64,000 bases of DNA from Fredricksoniimonas sp964643325 (GCA_964643325.1 CAZXSE010000004.1:1-64000), one strand, 5' to 3'; shown: positions 6,147 through 15,623, numbered from the stretch's first letter. Notes: a model not told the origin generated them from the letters alone. Numbers and translations are program-made.

Positions 6147-8390
6147 ATGCGGACGGAACACCTCAACGAGATCAAGGGCATCATCATTCTTGCGCTGGCG
6201 CTTATCCTGCTGGCGAGCTTTGTATCGTATGTTCCCGAAGATCTTATCTGGTACACCGCGCACCCGAACACTCCCGCGCACAATCTGATCCGCATCACCG
6301 GCGCGTACACCGCCGGGAGCCTTTTCTTCCTGATCGGTTATAGCGCTTATCTGCTCGTTGTTTTCCTGCTGTTCTGGAGCTGGAATATTTTTACCTGCCG
6401 TATTACGGCTTTCAGCGCCGCGCGCGGCATCAGCCTTGGTGTGCTGGTCACTGTGATGAGCGGACTTTTCAGTTTGGTTGGGCCGCAGGCTGCTGCGGAC
6501 CGGTTCAGCCGCGGGGGATGGATCGGGCTTGTGTTCGCCGACTTCCTTGCCAATAATCTGGGTGCGGTCGGGGCTTATATCATTTTATTTGCCATGGCAT
6601 GCTTGTGCCTGGTCGTGACAGCGGACTTTCTGGTGTCACCTTTTATCATCAAGGTCACGCGCGGCATTATCGCCTTGTGGGAAAGCTGGCGTTCGGGTCA
6701 GATCAATTTTGCGTGGCCGGACTTCGGGCGCAAGGATGCCGCGCCTGCCCGTCGTAAAGTTGAAAAAGAGCCCGAGGAGAAGCCGGAGGCCAGGCCTGTC
6801 AAGGTCAAGACAGCGCCCGAAGAAGTGAAGAAGCCTGTTAAGGAAGAGAAGCCCGAGCCGCCGCCCAAGCCCAAGGCTCCGAATATCCGCATCGTCGAGC
6901 AAAAGACGGAACCGCCCAAGGAGCGCGAGGACAAGCCGCTGGTCATCGGCAATTATCAGCTGCCGCCATTTGACCTTTTGAAGGATCCGGTCAAGATCTC
7001 GGAGAGCAATGTGCAGGAGCTTCTTGTCAGCGGGGCGAAGAAGCTGGAAGAGACGCTGGCGAATTTTGGTGTGACGGCGCGAGTGGCGGATATTGAGCGC
7101 GGCCCGGTCATTACGCGTTATGAGCTTGAGCCTGCCCCGGGCGTGCGCGTTCAGAGCATCAATACGCTTTCCAATGATATCGCGCTGGCCATGCAGGCGT
7201 CCTCGGTTCGCATCCAGGCGCCGATCCCGGGCAAGAACCGCGTGGGCATTGAAGTGCCCAACGGCGCGGCTGCTGCTGTTGTTCTGAAAGATGTCTTGAT
7301 CCAGAGTGATATCCGTAATTCCAAATCCAAGATCATGCTGGCGCTGGGCAAGGATACGGCGGGCAAGCCTATTGTTGCGGACCTTGCGGAAATGCCGCAC
7401 CTTCTGGTGGCCGGCTCGACGGGCTCCGGCAAGAGCGTCTGCCTGAATGTTATCATCATGTCGATCCTTTACAATGCCTCGCCTCATGAAGTGAAGTTCA
7501 TCATGGTGGACCCCAAGAGGGTCGAGCTTTATCAGTACAATGATATTCCGCACATGTTGTGCCCCGCGATCACGGACCATAAAAAGGTTTCGGCTGCCTT
7601 GTATTGGGCCATTGCCGAGATGGATTCGCGCTATAAAACTTTGGAGAAGCATCAGGTCAGGAATATCAGGGCATACCATGCCAAGGGTTTTGAGATGCCT
7701 TATATTGTTATTGTTGTGGATGAATTCGCGGACCTGATGTTGACCTCCGGCAAGATCATTGAGGATGCGGTCACGCGCCTGGCCCAGCTGGCGCGCGCGG
7801 TCGGGATCCATTTGATCCTGGCTACCCAGCGCCCGACGGTGGATATCATTACCGGAACGATCAAGGCGAACCTTCCTTCGAGGATCGCTTTCAGGACCAA
7901 TTCCCATATCGATTCAAGGACCATCCTTGATGAAAAGGGGGCCGAGGAACTGCTGGGCAAGGGCGATATGCTTTTTATCCGCCCTGGCGACCCGCAAGCC
8001 GTGCGCGGCCAGTGCAGCTATGTCGCGGATGAGGAGATCCACAAGGTCATGGATTTTATCCGCGCCCAGGAGAAGCCTGTCTATGATGATACGGTGACGG
8101 CGCGCGCCGCGGCCAGCGCCGCGGGTAATAGCACTGAAAAGGACGAGATCTTCGATGAGGCCGTGCGCGTTGTCATGCAGACAGGGCAGGCGTCTGCTTC
8201 CATGCTTCAGCGGCGCTTGAGCCTCGGGTTCTCGCGCGCGGGGCGCATTATCGACCAGATGGAACTTGCCGGCATTGTGGGCCCGAACCAGGGCAGCAAG
8301 CCGCGCGATATCCTTGTTGACCGTGAGAAGTGGCTGGAGGAGAATGGCAAAAAGACCGATGCCACTCCGCCGCAGGAAGGATCTGTATGA
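6147..8390 (+). CDS. ftsK: DNA translocase FtsK/SpoIIIE family
   Basis: A 747-residue translocase that pumps DNA at the division septum and helps resolve chromosome dimers. Four or five membrane segments lie within residues 1-175. A Lys/Glu/Pro-rich linker (about 195-270) follows. The motor domain carries Walker A GSTGSGKS near residue 423 and Walker B VIVVDEFADLM near 520. A winged-helix gamma domain (about 665-735, EDEIFDEAVRVVMQTGQASASMLQRRL) reads polarity sequences. The ATG at 6147 was chosen because the TTG at 6096 lies inside the terminator stem. No good ribosome site precedes it. The stop overlaps the next gene by four bases. Confidence 0.95.
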   Translation: MRTEHLNEIKGIIILALALILLASFVSYVPEDLIWYTAHPNTPAHNLIRITGAYTAGSLFFLIGYSAYLLVVFLLFWSWNIFTCRITAFSAARGISLGVLVTVMSGLFSLVGPQAAADRFSRGGWIGLVFADFLANNLGAVGAYIILFAMACLCLVVTADFLVSPFIIKVTRGIIALWESWRSGQINFAWPDFGRKDAAPARRKVEKEPEEKPEARPVKVKTAPEEVKKPVKEEKPEPPPKPKAPNIRIVEQKTEPPKEREDKPLVIGNYQLPPFDLLKDPVKISESNVQELLVSGAKKLEETLANFGVTARVADIERGPVITRYELEPAPGVRVQSINTLSNDIALAMQASSVRIQAPIPGKNRVGIEVPNGAAAAVVLKDVLIQSDIRNSKSKIMLALGKDTAGKPIVADLAEMPHLLVAGSTGSGKSVCLNVIIMSILYNASPHEVKFIMVDPKRVELYQYNDIPHMLCPAITDHKKVSAALYWAIAEMDSRYKTLEKHQVRNIRAYHAKGFEMPYIVIVVDEFADLMLTSGKIIEDAVTRLAQLARAVGIHLILATQRPTVDIITGTIKANLPSRIAFRTNSHIDSRTILDEKGAEELLGKGDMLFIRPGDPQAVRGQCSYVADEEIHKVMDFIRAQEKPVYDDTVTARAAASAAGNSTEKDEIFDEAVRVVMQTGQASASMLQRRLSLGFSRAGRIIDQMELAGIVGPNQGSKPRDILVDREKWLEENGKKTDATPPQEGSV

Positions 8391-9283
8391 GTGATACACC
8401 CAAGGACGCAGGCGTCCTTTTAAAACAGGAACGCGAACGCAAGGGCATTTCCCTTGATGTGGTGCACGAGACCACCAAGATCCCCATGGATGCGCTCAAG
8501 GCCATTGAAGAGGGCTACAAGGTCCGCACGCTGAGCGCGTTCTATTACAAAAGTTTTGTGAAGATCTACGCGCAGTATCTCGGCCTTGACGCGAGCGCCG
8601 TTGTCGCCCTGGTCCCGACGCATCATCCCAAGCCGGTGATCGCGGCCGCGGCGGTGCACCCCGGGTCAACGCGCGTTTCGTCATCCTCCGGAACGGGCGC
8701 GCATAAGGTCGAAGGTGTCCGTTCATGGAACCTGTTGTCCCATCCGATCGTTCTTAAGAAGAAAAAGAGGGTCTTGCGGACCGTGATCATGGTCGCCGTC
8801 GCGGTCATTGGTATCATTGTTGTCGCGGGGATCGTCCGGAAAGTTTCCATGACGGTTGCGGCCAACCGCGCGCTTGATAAAGTGGAACGCGCGAAGGCCA
8901 AGCCGTTGGCTAAAACACCCGTTAAGAAAGCGGCTGTTGTTCCTGTCAGAGTTGAGGCTTCGGCGCCGCAAGCCGTGCCGTCCGGGACGGTGGTGGATGA
9001 CGAAAAACAGGCTAAGCCCGTCGCGCGCGTGGCCATGACCGTCAGGGCCCAGACGAGCACCTGGATCAGGGTCTGGCTTGATGGTTCTGGTGTTTTTCAG
9101 GGGCTCTTGAAGAAGGGGAGCTCGGAGACGTGGCACGGCGTCAAGAAGATCGAGCTTTCCGCCAAGGATATCGGCGCGCTGGAATTTGAGGTTAATGGCA
9201 AGAATATCGGAAAAGTGGCCAAAAGCGATGTGAAGGCAAAGCGGCTGGTCGTGACGTCCGAAGGTTTTGTTTTCGAGAAATAA
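8387..9283 (+). CDS. RodZ-like protein: cytoplasmic HTH, one membrane segment, C-terminal DUF4115
   Basis: A 298-residue protein. Residues about 8-75 are a Cro/XRE-type helix-turn-helix (GVLLKQERERKGISLDVVHE, then the TLSAFYYKSFVKIYAQYLGL block typical of RodZ). A KKKKR patch precedes a single membrane helix at about 128-150. A Lys/Ala/Pro linker leads to a DUF4115-like domain at about 220-295 (SSETWHGVKKIELSAKDIGALEFEVNGKNIGKV). RodZ links the MreB cytoskeleton to the wall machinery in rod-shaped cells; an alternative is a general membrane-tethered regulator. ATG at 8387 overlaps the ftsK stop (ATGA), so it is likely translationally coupled. Confidence 0.8.
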   Translation: MSDTPKDAGVLLKQERERKGISLDVVHETTKIPMDALKAIEEGYKVRTLSAFYYKSFVKIYAQYLGLDASAVVALVPTHHPKPVIAAAAVHPGSTRVSSSSGTGAHKVEGVRSWNLLSHPIVLKKKKRVLRTVIMVAVAVIGIIVVAGIVRKVSMTVAANRALDKVERAKAKPLAKTPVKKAAVVPVRVEASAPQAVPSGTVVDDEKQAKPVARVAMTVRAQTSTWIRVWLDGSGVFQGLLKKGSSETWHGVKKIELSAKDIGALEFEVNGKNIGKVAKSDVKAKRLVVTSEGFVFEK

Positions 9284-10599
9284 TGCCTGTGACGCGCGCC
9301 CGCACGCCTCAGGACCTTCATCTCCGGCGCCCCGGCCGGGGAGCCGCGGCCAATGTCGCTTTCATCAATCTTGGATGTGCCCGTAACACTGTTGATTCGC
9401 AGGCCATGATCGGGACGCTGCTGCGTCAGGGCCACGCGCTTTCTTCCGTCGATGGAGCGGACACGGTCATTGTCAATACCTGCGCTTTTGTGGAAGACGC
9501 AAAAAAAGAATCGATCGACACCATCCTTGAGCTTGCGGCGCTCAAGAAAGCAGGCAAGATCAGGCGGATCATTGTGGCCGGCTGTCTGGCCCAGCGCTAT
9601 GGCAGCGGGCTTGTCAGGGAATTGGGCGAGGTCGATGCTTTCCTGGGCGTGCAGCCGCTGTCACACGACAGGCCGCAGGCATTGCCGTACTTAACGCCGC
9701 CGCATTACGCGTATGTGAAGATATGCGAAAGTTGTTTTAACGCGTGCAGTTTTTGCGTGATCCCGAAGATCAAGGGCAAGTTCGTTTCGCGCCCGATGGA
9801 CGCGGTTATCGACGATGTCAGGCGCCTGGATGCGAACGGGGTCCGGGAGATCAATATCATCGGGCAGGATGTGACCGCGTACGGGCTGGATATTTATCAT
9901 CGCAAGGCCCTGCCCGAGCTTTTAAAGAAGATCAGCGCCGCGACGAAAGCGCCCTGGATCAGGGTCCTGTACATGCATCCGGCGCATATCAGCGATGCGC
10001 TCTTGGATGTGATCGCCGGGGAAGCGCGCATCTGCAAATATCTGGACATACCGCTGCAGCATGTCAGCGACCCGGTCCTTAAGAACATGAACCGCAACAT
10101 GACCTGGGCATCGACCGTGGCGCTGGTCAAGAAGGTCCGGCACAAGGTGCCGGGCGCTTGTTTGCGGACGACGTTCATCGTTGGATTTCCGGGCGAGACC
10201 AAGGATGACTTTGACCGGCTGCTGCGTTTTGTCAAAGATCATCCGTTCGAGCGCGCAGGGGTCTTTATGTATTCGCGCGAAGAAGGCACGCCGGCGTATC
10301 ATATGCCGGGCCAGGTGCCGCGCGCGATCGCCCAACGGCGGTATGATGAGCTCATGAAATTGCAGCAGCAGGTCGCGCTCAAGCTGCATGAGAAGCTTGT
10401 CGGCCGGGTGATGCCGGTGCTCGTTGAGGCAAAGGACAAAGAGAGCAAGGGGTATTATACGGGGCGAAGCGCCTTTGATGCGCCGGATGTTGACGGGACT
10501 GTCCGTATTCGCGCTTCAAGAACGCTGTCCGTCGGTGAGTTTGCGCAGGTCCGTATCACCGGGGCCGCGGCTTATGACCTTCAAGGAGATGCTGTATGA
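9283..10599 (+). CDS. rimO: Ribosomal protein S12 methylthiotransferase RimO
   Basis: A 438-residue radical-SAM methylthiotransferase that modifies an aspartate of ribosomal protein S12. The N-terminal UPF0004 domain has the three cluster cysteines in NLGCARN, VNTCAF and AGCLAQ. The radical-SAM motif reads CFNACSFC (Cx3Cx2C), inside SCFNACSFCVIPKIKGKF. A TRAM domain closes the protein. The IGQDVTAYG block fits RimO better than MiaB. The ATG at 9283 overlaps the RodZ-like stop by one base. The first 20 residues are an extra basic leader, so a later start is possible. Confidence 0.93.
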   Translation: MPVTRARTPQDLHLRRPGRGAAANVAFINLGCARNTVDSQAMIGTLLRQGHALSSVDGADTVIVNTCAFVEDAKKESIDTILELAALKKAGKIRRIIVAGCLAQRYGSGLVRELGEVDAFLGVQPLSHDRPQALPYLTPPHYAYVKICESCFNACSFCVIPKIKGKFVSRPMDAVIDDVRRLDANGVREINIIGQDVTAYGLDIYHRKALPELLKKISAATKAPWIRVLYMHPAHISDALLDVIAGEARICKYLDIPLQHVSDPVLKNMNRNMTWASTVALVKKVRHKVPGACLRTTFIVGFPGETKDDFDRLLRFVKDHPFERAGVFMYSREEGTPAYHMPGQVPRAIAQRRYDELMKLQQQVALKLHEKLVGRVMPVLVEAKDKESKGYYTGRSAFDAPDVDGTVRIRASRTLSVGEFAQVRITGAAAYDLQGDAV

Positions 10600-11165
10600 A
10601 CCTTCCGAACATGCTGACATTGTCGCGATTCTTCCTGACATGCATCTTTATCATTTTCATGCAGCAGGGCGCGCCCGGCGCGGGCTGGGCATTGCTCATT
10701 TTTGCCGCCGCCGGCCTGACCGACCTTGCCGATGGATACATTGCCCGCAAGTACGACCTGATCACGCCTTTCGGCAAATTGATGGACCCTGTGGCGGATA
10801 AGTTCCTGATACTTTCCGCTTTCTTCATCCTGGCTTTTGAAGGGCTGGTGCCGCTCTGGAGCATCCTTGTCATCGGCATCCGCGAGATCGTGGTGACCGC
10901 TTCCCGCATCCAGCTGTTGACCCGCGGGCAGCTGATCCCGGCGGAGCAGACCGGCAAGATCAAGACCGTCGTCCAGATGACCACGATCATTGTCGCGCTT
11001 TTGTACCGCATCCGCGAGACCGGGACAACGATCTTGTCGGGGGAGAATTTCCTCGGATCCTACTGGCAGGGTGTTATAATCCTGTTGATGTTCTTCAGTG
11101 TTGTCCTGACGGTCTGGTCGGGCATTGAATATTTTCGGGGTCTTCCGAAAGAAGGTGATGCATGA
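10596..11165 (+). CDS. pgsA: CDP-diacylglycerol-glycerol-3-phosphate 3-phosphatidyltransferase
   Basis: A 189-residue membrane enzyme that makes phosphatidylglycerophosphate from CDP-diacylglycerol and glycerol 3-phosphate. The CDP-alcohol phosphotransferase motif DG(x2)AR(x8)G(x3)D(x3)D is complete in DGYIARKYDLITPFGKLMD and the following PVAD. Several hydrophobic helices span the rest. It overlaps rimO by four bases and pgpA by four bases; pgpA removes the phosphate from its product, so the two make phosphatidylglycerol together. Confidence 0.94.
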   Translation: MNLPNMLTLSRFFLTCIFIIFMQQGAPGAGWALLIFAAAGLTDLADGYIARKYDLITPFGKLMDPVADKFLILSAFFILAFEGLVPLWSILVIGIREIVVTASRIQLLTRGQLIPAEQTGKIKTVVQMTTIIVALLYRIRETGTTILSGENFLGSYWQGVIILLMFFSVVLTVWSGIEYFRGLPKEGDA

Positions 11166-11617
11166 ACGACCGTGCGGTGCGCTGTTGCGCGACATTTTTT
11201 CATATTGGCGACATTCCGCTGGCGCCCGGCAGCTTGGCGAGCGCGGCGGCCCTGGCGCTTGCGTATGTGGTGCATCCCTGGGCGTGGCTGTATATCCTGG
11301 TCGGTATTATGATCACGGTGGCGGGATTCCTGACCGCGGGGCGGGCCGAGGAACTTTCAGGCAGAAAAGATCCGGGCTCGATCGTCATTGACGAGGCGGC
11401 CGGGATCATGATCGCGTTCCTGTTCGTGCCCATGACATGGCCGGTGATGGTCACAGGATTTTTCTTGTTCCGCGCTTTTGATATGTTTAAAATATTCCCT
11501 GCCAATAAATTCGAGGATATGGGCGGGGCCAACGGCATCATGCTTGATGATGTGATGGCCGGGATCTACACGAATATCGTCCTGCAGGTGGCTGTCAGGA
11601 TCGTCGGGATCAGTTAA
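11162..11617 (+). CDS. pgpA: Phosphatidylglycerophosphatase A
   Basis: A 151-residue membrane phosphatase. Family features are the early GDIPLAPGSLAS segment, the acidic motif DPGSIVIDEAAGIMIAF, and FRAFDMFKIFPANKFEDMGG with ANGIMLDDVMAG. It converts phosphatidylglycerophosphate to phosphatidylglycerol, the step after PgsA. Translation is probably coupled to pgsA through the ATGA overlap. The YccA-like gene follows after a 13-base gap with a strong AAAGGAGG ribosome site. Confidence 0.92.
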   Translation: MNDRAVRCCATFFHIGDIPLAPGSLASAAALALAYVVHPWAWLYILVGIMITVAGFLTAGRAEELSGRKDPGSIVIDEAAGIMIAFLFVPMTWPVMVTGFFLFRAFDMFKIFPANKFEDMGGANGIMLDDVMAGIYTNIVLQVAVRIVGIS

Positions 11618-11630
11618 AGGAGGTTGTTGT

Positions 11631-12404
11631 ATGAGGACAAGCAATCCGATACTCAAAGATGATGTTTTTGCCCCCGCAGGCGGCTTTGTGCAGGGGCAGG
11701 TCATGACCGTTCAGGGCACGGTCAATAAATGTTTTATCCTGTTGGCCCTCTTGGTATGGGCGGCCGTCTGGGTCTGGAACATGGCCATGCCTAAGGAGCC
11801 TGTGCTGGTGGGGATGCAGGTATCGGACGGCATTGCCAAGGCCATGCCGTTCATGATCGGCGGGCTCATCGGCGGGCTGGTCCTTGCGCTGGTCACGGTG
11901 TTCAAGAAAGAATGGGCCGGGTTCACGGCGCCGGGTTACGCGGTCTGTGAAGGCCTTGTTCTGGGCGCTCTTTCCGCGATCTTTGAATTGCAGTATCCGG
12001 GCATTGTGATGCAGGCCGTGGCGTTGACCTTCGGGACATTGTTCTGCCTGCTGATGGCGTACAAGACGCAGATCATCCGCGTGACCGAGAAATTCCGCCT
12101 GGGCGTTTTTGTGGCAACGGCGGCGATCGCGCTTGTTTATCTGGTGTCGATCGTGCTCGGGTTCTTTCATATCCAGGTGCCGTTCATGGTAGGCAGCGGG
12201 CTGGTGAGCATTGGCTTCAGCCTTTTTGTCGTCGGGATCGCGGCGCTCAATCTGGTCCTTGATTTTGACATGATCGAAAGAGGCGCCGAGGCCGGCGCGC
12301 CGAAATACATGGAATGGTACGGCGCGTTCGGGTTGATGGTCACGCTTGTCTGGCTTTACATGGAGATCCTGCGGCTTTTGGCCAAGCTGCGCGGCAGGGA
12401 CTGA
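11631..12404 (+). CDS. Bax inhibitor-1/YccA family membrane protein
   Basis: A 257-residue protein with seven predicted membrane helices between about residues 33 and 250. It fits the Bax1-I/YccA-type group (LNLVLDFDMIERGAEAGAPKYMEWYGAFGLMVTLVWLY near the end carries the conserved acidic pair). Some family members are pH-sensitive calcium leak channels and E. coli YccA interacts with the FtsH protease; the role here is not known. It starts 14 bases after pgpA behind an AAAGGAGG ribosome site and is closed by a strong terminator, so it is probably the last gene of the unit that runs from ftsK. Confidence 0.85.
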   Translation: MRTSNPILKDDVFAPAGGFVQGQVMTVQGTVNKCFILLALLVWAAVWVWNMAMPKEPVLVGMQVSDGIAKAMPFMIGGLIGGLVLALVTVFKKEWAGFTAPGYAVCEGLVLGALSAIFELQYPGIVMQAVALTFGTLFCLLMAYKTQIIRVTEKFRLGVFVATAAIALVYLVSIVLGFFHIQVPFMVGSGLVSIGFSLFVVGIAALNLVLDFDMIERGAEAGAPKYMEWYGAFGLMVTLVWLYMEILRLLAKLRGRD

Positions 12405-12427
12405 TCCGGGATCCCTAAAGGTTTTTG

Positions 12428-12464
12428 AGCCGCCTTCTTCAGAGATGGAGAAGGCGGCTTTTTT
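12428..12464 (+). terminator. Rho-independent terminator after the YccA-like gene
   Basis: An 11-bp perfect stem pairs AGCCGCCTTCT (12428-12438) with AGAAGGCGGCT (12449-12459), with a 10-base loop and six T (12459-12464). Confidence 0.95.
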
Positions 12465-12530
12465 ATGCGCGCATCCCTTGTTTTACCCCTCTTTATAGTA
12501 AATACTTGTTATATGTGTTATTGCTTATAT

Positions 12531-15500
12531 ATGAAAAAGAAGATAAATAAAGTCATTGCTGTGCTGATCCTGGCCGCATTTCTGGTCAATTGTACGGCGC
12601 CGTCTTTGCATGCCCAGGCCCTGATGCCGGTCCCGGGGCAGATGGCGGGGTTGAGTGCGCCGTTTAATCCGCCCATGCTCGCGGGCGTTAAAGTTTATGC
12701 CAAAGACCCTCTCCGTTTTGATTTCATCCTCGATCGCGGTGATGATCCCCAAGCCAAAGAGGTTTCAGATCGTCTGATCAAATATTTCCTCGCGTCGCTG
12801 ACCGTCCCCGAAGATGACCTTTGGGTTAACCTTTCTCCTTATGAAAAAGACCGGATCATTCCGGATGCGTTCGGGCAGACCGGGATGGGGCGCGATCTTT
12901 TGGCGCAGGATTATTTGCTCAAGCAGATAACAGCCAGCCTTATGTATCCTGAAGAAGGCTTGGGCAAAGAGTTCTGGTCAGAAGTTTACCGGCAGGCCCG
13001 TGAGAAATTCGGGGTAACGGATATTCCGGTCGACACGTTCAACAAGGTCTGGATCACGCCGGCGAAAGCAGTTGTTTATGAAAAAGGTTCGGAGGGCTCG
13101 AGCGCCGTGGCTTATGTAGTTGACGCGCCGTTGCAGGTGATGCTGGAGACGGATTATGTGGCAGCAGTTCGTCATTCTGAGGAGCGAAGCGACGAAGAAT
13201 CTCCACGTTCTGACGTGGCAAAAGATATCATTCGCCAGATCATCATTCCCGCGCTGACGAAAGAAGTGAATGAAGGTAAGAACTTTGCGCCATTGCGTCA
13301 GGTGTATCATTCCCTGATCCTGGCGTCCTGGTATAAGAAGAAGATCAAGGACAGCCTTCTGTCGCAGGTGTATGTGGACCAGAATAAAGTTAGCGGCGTG
13401 AATATCGCTGACCCTAAAGAAACGGAAAAGATCTGGGCGCAATATGTGGAAGCGTTCAGGACAGGCGTGTTCAATTTTGTGAAGGAAGAGCGTGATGCGG
13501 TTTCTCAGGAAATGATCCCGCGGAAGTATTTCTCGGGCGGCGTGAAGCTTTCCGTGGACTTTGCCAGCGTCAGCACGATCGATGCCGCCGTGCTACCGGA
13601 GAATACTGACATTATTCAAATGCGCGTGCAAGTTGCCGGCACGGTGGATGCATCCGAGGATCTTATCAAGAAAGCACAAGAATTTAATAGTCAGGCTGCC
13701 GCCGGGCAGATGACAATGAATGATTGGGTGGCCTGGGTCAATGGCATCATTGACAGCAGGCCCGGGGCTTTTACCGAGGAAGAGATACAGGCGGTGGCGC
13801 GCGCGTTCGATCTTGATCCGTTGGTCTTGCAGAAATTGAAAGCGGCATCTGGTCAGAATGCTTTAAAGGCGCGTGGTTTCTTTAAGTCGTTGCCGGATGA
13901 CGGGAAAAAGAATGTTTATTTGACCAGGGACGCGCTGACATTATATTTGACCGAGAGGATACTTGGCAAAAAAGAGCCGGTTGCTTTCTATTTCTCGAAG
14001 ATGCTTTTTCATAAGCTCATTCCTCATGCGAATCTGTCAGACAGATGGATCTATGACATGATCAAAGAAGCTTTGATGCGGATGCAGATCCCGGTTACGG
14101 CATTTTCCATTGATACGGTCCGGTCAGGACGTTTCGCGGAGTTCAAAGAGGCGTTCTATAAAGTGTATGTTGAGATCATCACGGGCACAGGCTCGGGTTT
14201 TCAGAATGATATACTTTCCTGGCAGGCCTCCAGGATCAAGGCTGCGGCCGGAGCTTCCTGGAAATATCTGCACACCATGGGGATCCCGGATGAAATGATG
14301 GCCCGCGACGGAGTACGGTTCATTGATTCGACCATGGCAGGGACATTCCCTCTCTTTCTTGAGGCTACGGTACGATTCCATCTTGAGCAAAAGGGATTTG
14401 TGAACGTTGCGCCAAAGGTGGGTTCTGCCATGTTCTTCAGCTCGCTTTCTGCCGAGTTCGGTTTCTTGAATTTTGAGAACATGAGATCATCGCGCGACGG
14501 GGATTGGCAGGCGGAGGCAAGGGAAACGGAGCTTTCGTATTATCCTGTTGTATTTGGCAATAAAATGCAGGATGGTTTACCGCTGGCCAAGCTTGACGGA
14601 TCAGGCGCGGGCCCGTTCCTCGTTGAGCTGATGCTGTTTAAGTCAGCGCTCCTGGCCTTGGATCAGGCGCAGGCCGCAGAGAATGCGGCAGAGGCGACGA
14701 TCGATCGCTCTGAAGGGATGCGGGTGCCTTCCGCACTCTTTTATCAAGTGTCGGGCAAAGACCCTCGCGGGAAGATCAATACTGTGAACTATATTTTTCA
14801 TAGCACGCGCAAGAAGGATCAGATCAGGGATATTCTGGCAAAATTTCATGCCCGGGAATCGCAAGCAGGGCCGCGCGGTGTGATCACATTGGTAGAGCAT
14901 GGCGGGGATGATCTGGACAAGCTGGTTTATATCCAGGTCGCCGATGAGATCGTGGGTATTGCCGGTTATAAAGAGCGAGAGTTTCAGGGGCCTCGTGGAG
15001 GGGTTTATCCAAAGATGCCGTATCTGCATGAATTCAAACTGATAAGAAATGATGCGTTGAACAGCGTCCAGAGCCTGATCCATAAGAATATTGAGAATGG
15101 CCAGGATGCGCTGATCATGACCATGATGGGAAATCTTGTCGCCGGGATCATACGGGAGAACGACGGCCCTCTGGTCTTGCAATATCACCCGTTGGAAGGA
15201 TTTGATCATTATTTTGCCAACTGGACATCGACGATCAGCTGGGGTATGAACGATCTTTCCTTGGAAGAGCAGCAGCGGGCCCTTCATGTGAATATGTACA
15301 TACAGGATGCGGAAAGATTGCTTAAGACTGTGAATCATATTTTTGGGAAAGGCGGAGATCCCGAGATGTCTCCGGCTTTGAAGAGGTTATTGTCGGATAT
15401 GGATCAAGCGGAAACATTTGATAAAGGCGGTATTGATCTTACAGCAGGGAGAATGGACCTTGAGACCCGCGGCGACGGGAGCCTTGCCATGAAGTTCGAT

Positions 15501-15623
15501 CTTGATCCCGCGCGGTTAAAAGAACTGCGCGCCGCGCCGGGTTTTGTTCCTGTTATTGTGGATATCCAACCAACCGCTGACCTTGCCGGGTTCCTAGGCG
15601 TCAGCCCCGCCCAGCTTCACTGA
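12531..15623 (+). CDS. Large secreted protein of an Omnitrophota-type family
   Basis: A 1030-residue exported protein of unknown function. The signal peptide runs to about SLHA, before QALMPVPG; a cysteine in FLVNC makes a lipoprotein possible but the lipobox is poor. The N-terminal region (KYFLASLTVPEDDLWVNLSP, then GRDLLAQDYLLKQITASL, KEFWSEVY and FNKVWITPAKAVVYE) and the C-terminal block starting GGIDLTAGRMDLETR and ending PVIVDIQPTADLAGFLGV match what I remember of long proteins repeated through Omnitrophota genomes. The ATG at 12531 gives a clean signal peptide; an upstream in-frame ATG at 12465 overlaps the terminator. A palindromic repeat is inserted in frame at about residues 214-230. 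The 3' end overlaps thpR, on the other strand, by 30 bases. Confidence 0.75.
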   Translation: MKKKINKVIAVLILAAFLVNCTAPSLHAQALMPVPGQMAGLSAPFNPPMLAGVKVYAKDPLRFDFILDRGDDPQAKEVSDRLIKYFLASLTVPEDDLWVNLSPYEKDRIIPDAFGQTGMGRDLLAQDYLLKQITASLMYPEEGLGKEFWSEVYRQAREKFGVTDIPVDTFNKVWITPAKAVVYEKGSEGSSAVAYVVDAPLQVMLETDYVAAVRHSEERSDEESPRSDVAKDIIRQIIIPALTKEVNEGKNFAPLRQVYHSLILASWYKKKIKDSLLSQVYVDQNKVSGVNIADPKETEKIWAQYVEAFRTGVFNFVKEERDAVSQEMIPRKYFSGGVKLSVDFASVSTIDAAVLPENTDIIQMRVQVAGTVDASEDLIKKAQEFNSQAAAGQMTMNDWVAWVNGIIDSRPGAFTEEEIQAVARAFDLDPLVLQKLKAASGQNALKARGFFKSLPDDGKKNVYLTRDALTLYLTERILGKKEPVAFYFSKMLFHKLIPHANLSDRWIYDMIKEALMRMQIPVTAFSIDTVRSGRFAEFKEAFYKVYVEIITGTGSGFQNDILSWQASRIKAAAGASWKYLHTMGIPDEMMARDGVRFIDSTMAGTFPLFLEATVRFHLEQKGFVNVAPKVGSAMFFSSLSAEFGFLNFENMRSSRDGDWQAEARETELSYYPVVFGNKMQDGLPLAKLDGSGAGPFLVELMLFKSALLALDQAQAAENAAEATIDRSEGMRVPSALFYQVSGKDPRGKINTVNYIFHSTRKKDQIRDILAKFHARESQAGPRGVITLVEHGGDDLDKLVYIQVADEIVGIAGYKEREFQGPRGGVYPKMPYLHEFKLIRNDALNSVQSLIHKNIENGQDALIMTMMGNLVAGIIRENDGPLVLQYHPLEGFDHYFANWTSTISWGMNDLSLEEQQRALHVNMYIQDAERLLKTVNHIFGKGGDPEMSPALKRLLSDMDQAETFDKGGIDLTAGRMDLETRGDGSLAMKFDLDPARLKELRAAPGFVPVIVDIQPTADLAGFLGVSPAQLH
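13171..13218 (+). repeat. Dispersed repeat element inserted in frame in a coding sequence
   Basis: The segment starting GTCATTCTGAGGAGCGAAGC and running to 13203 is the stretch that in frame encodes RHSEERSDEES, a wording I know from intergenic repeats in many unrelated bacterial genomes. It is followed by a hairpin, CCACGT (13203-13208) with ACGTGG (13213-13218). Here it lies inside the large secreted protein gene without breaking the frame. Confidence 0.65.

Noticed and set aside
6636..7907. Minus-strand open frame of 423 codons opposite ftsK
   Set aside because: Its translation is rich in Arg, His and Asp with no domain, as expected for the antisense of a GC-rich gene; ftsK is certain.
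12465..12530. Earlier start of the large secreted protein
   Set aside because: That ATG overlaps the T run of the upstream terminator and would bury the signal peptide behind 22 hydrophobic residues.
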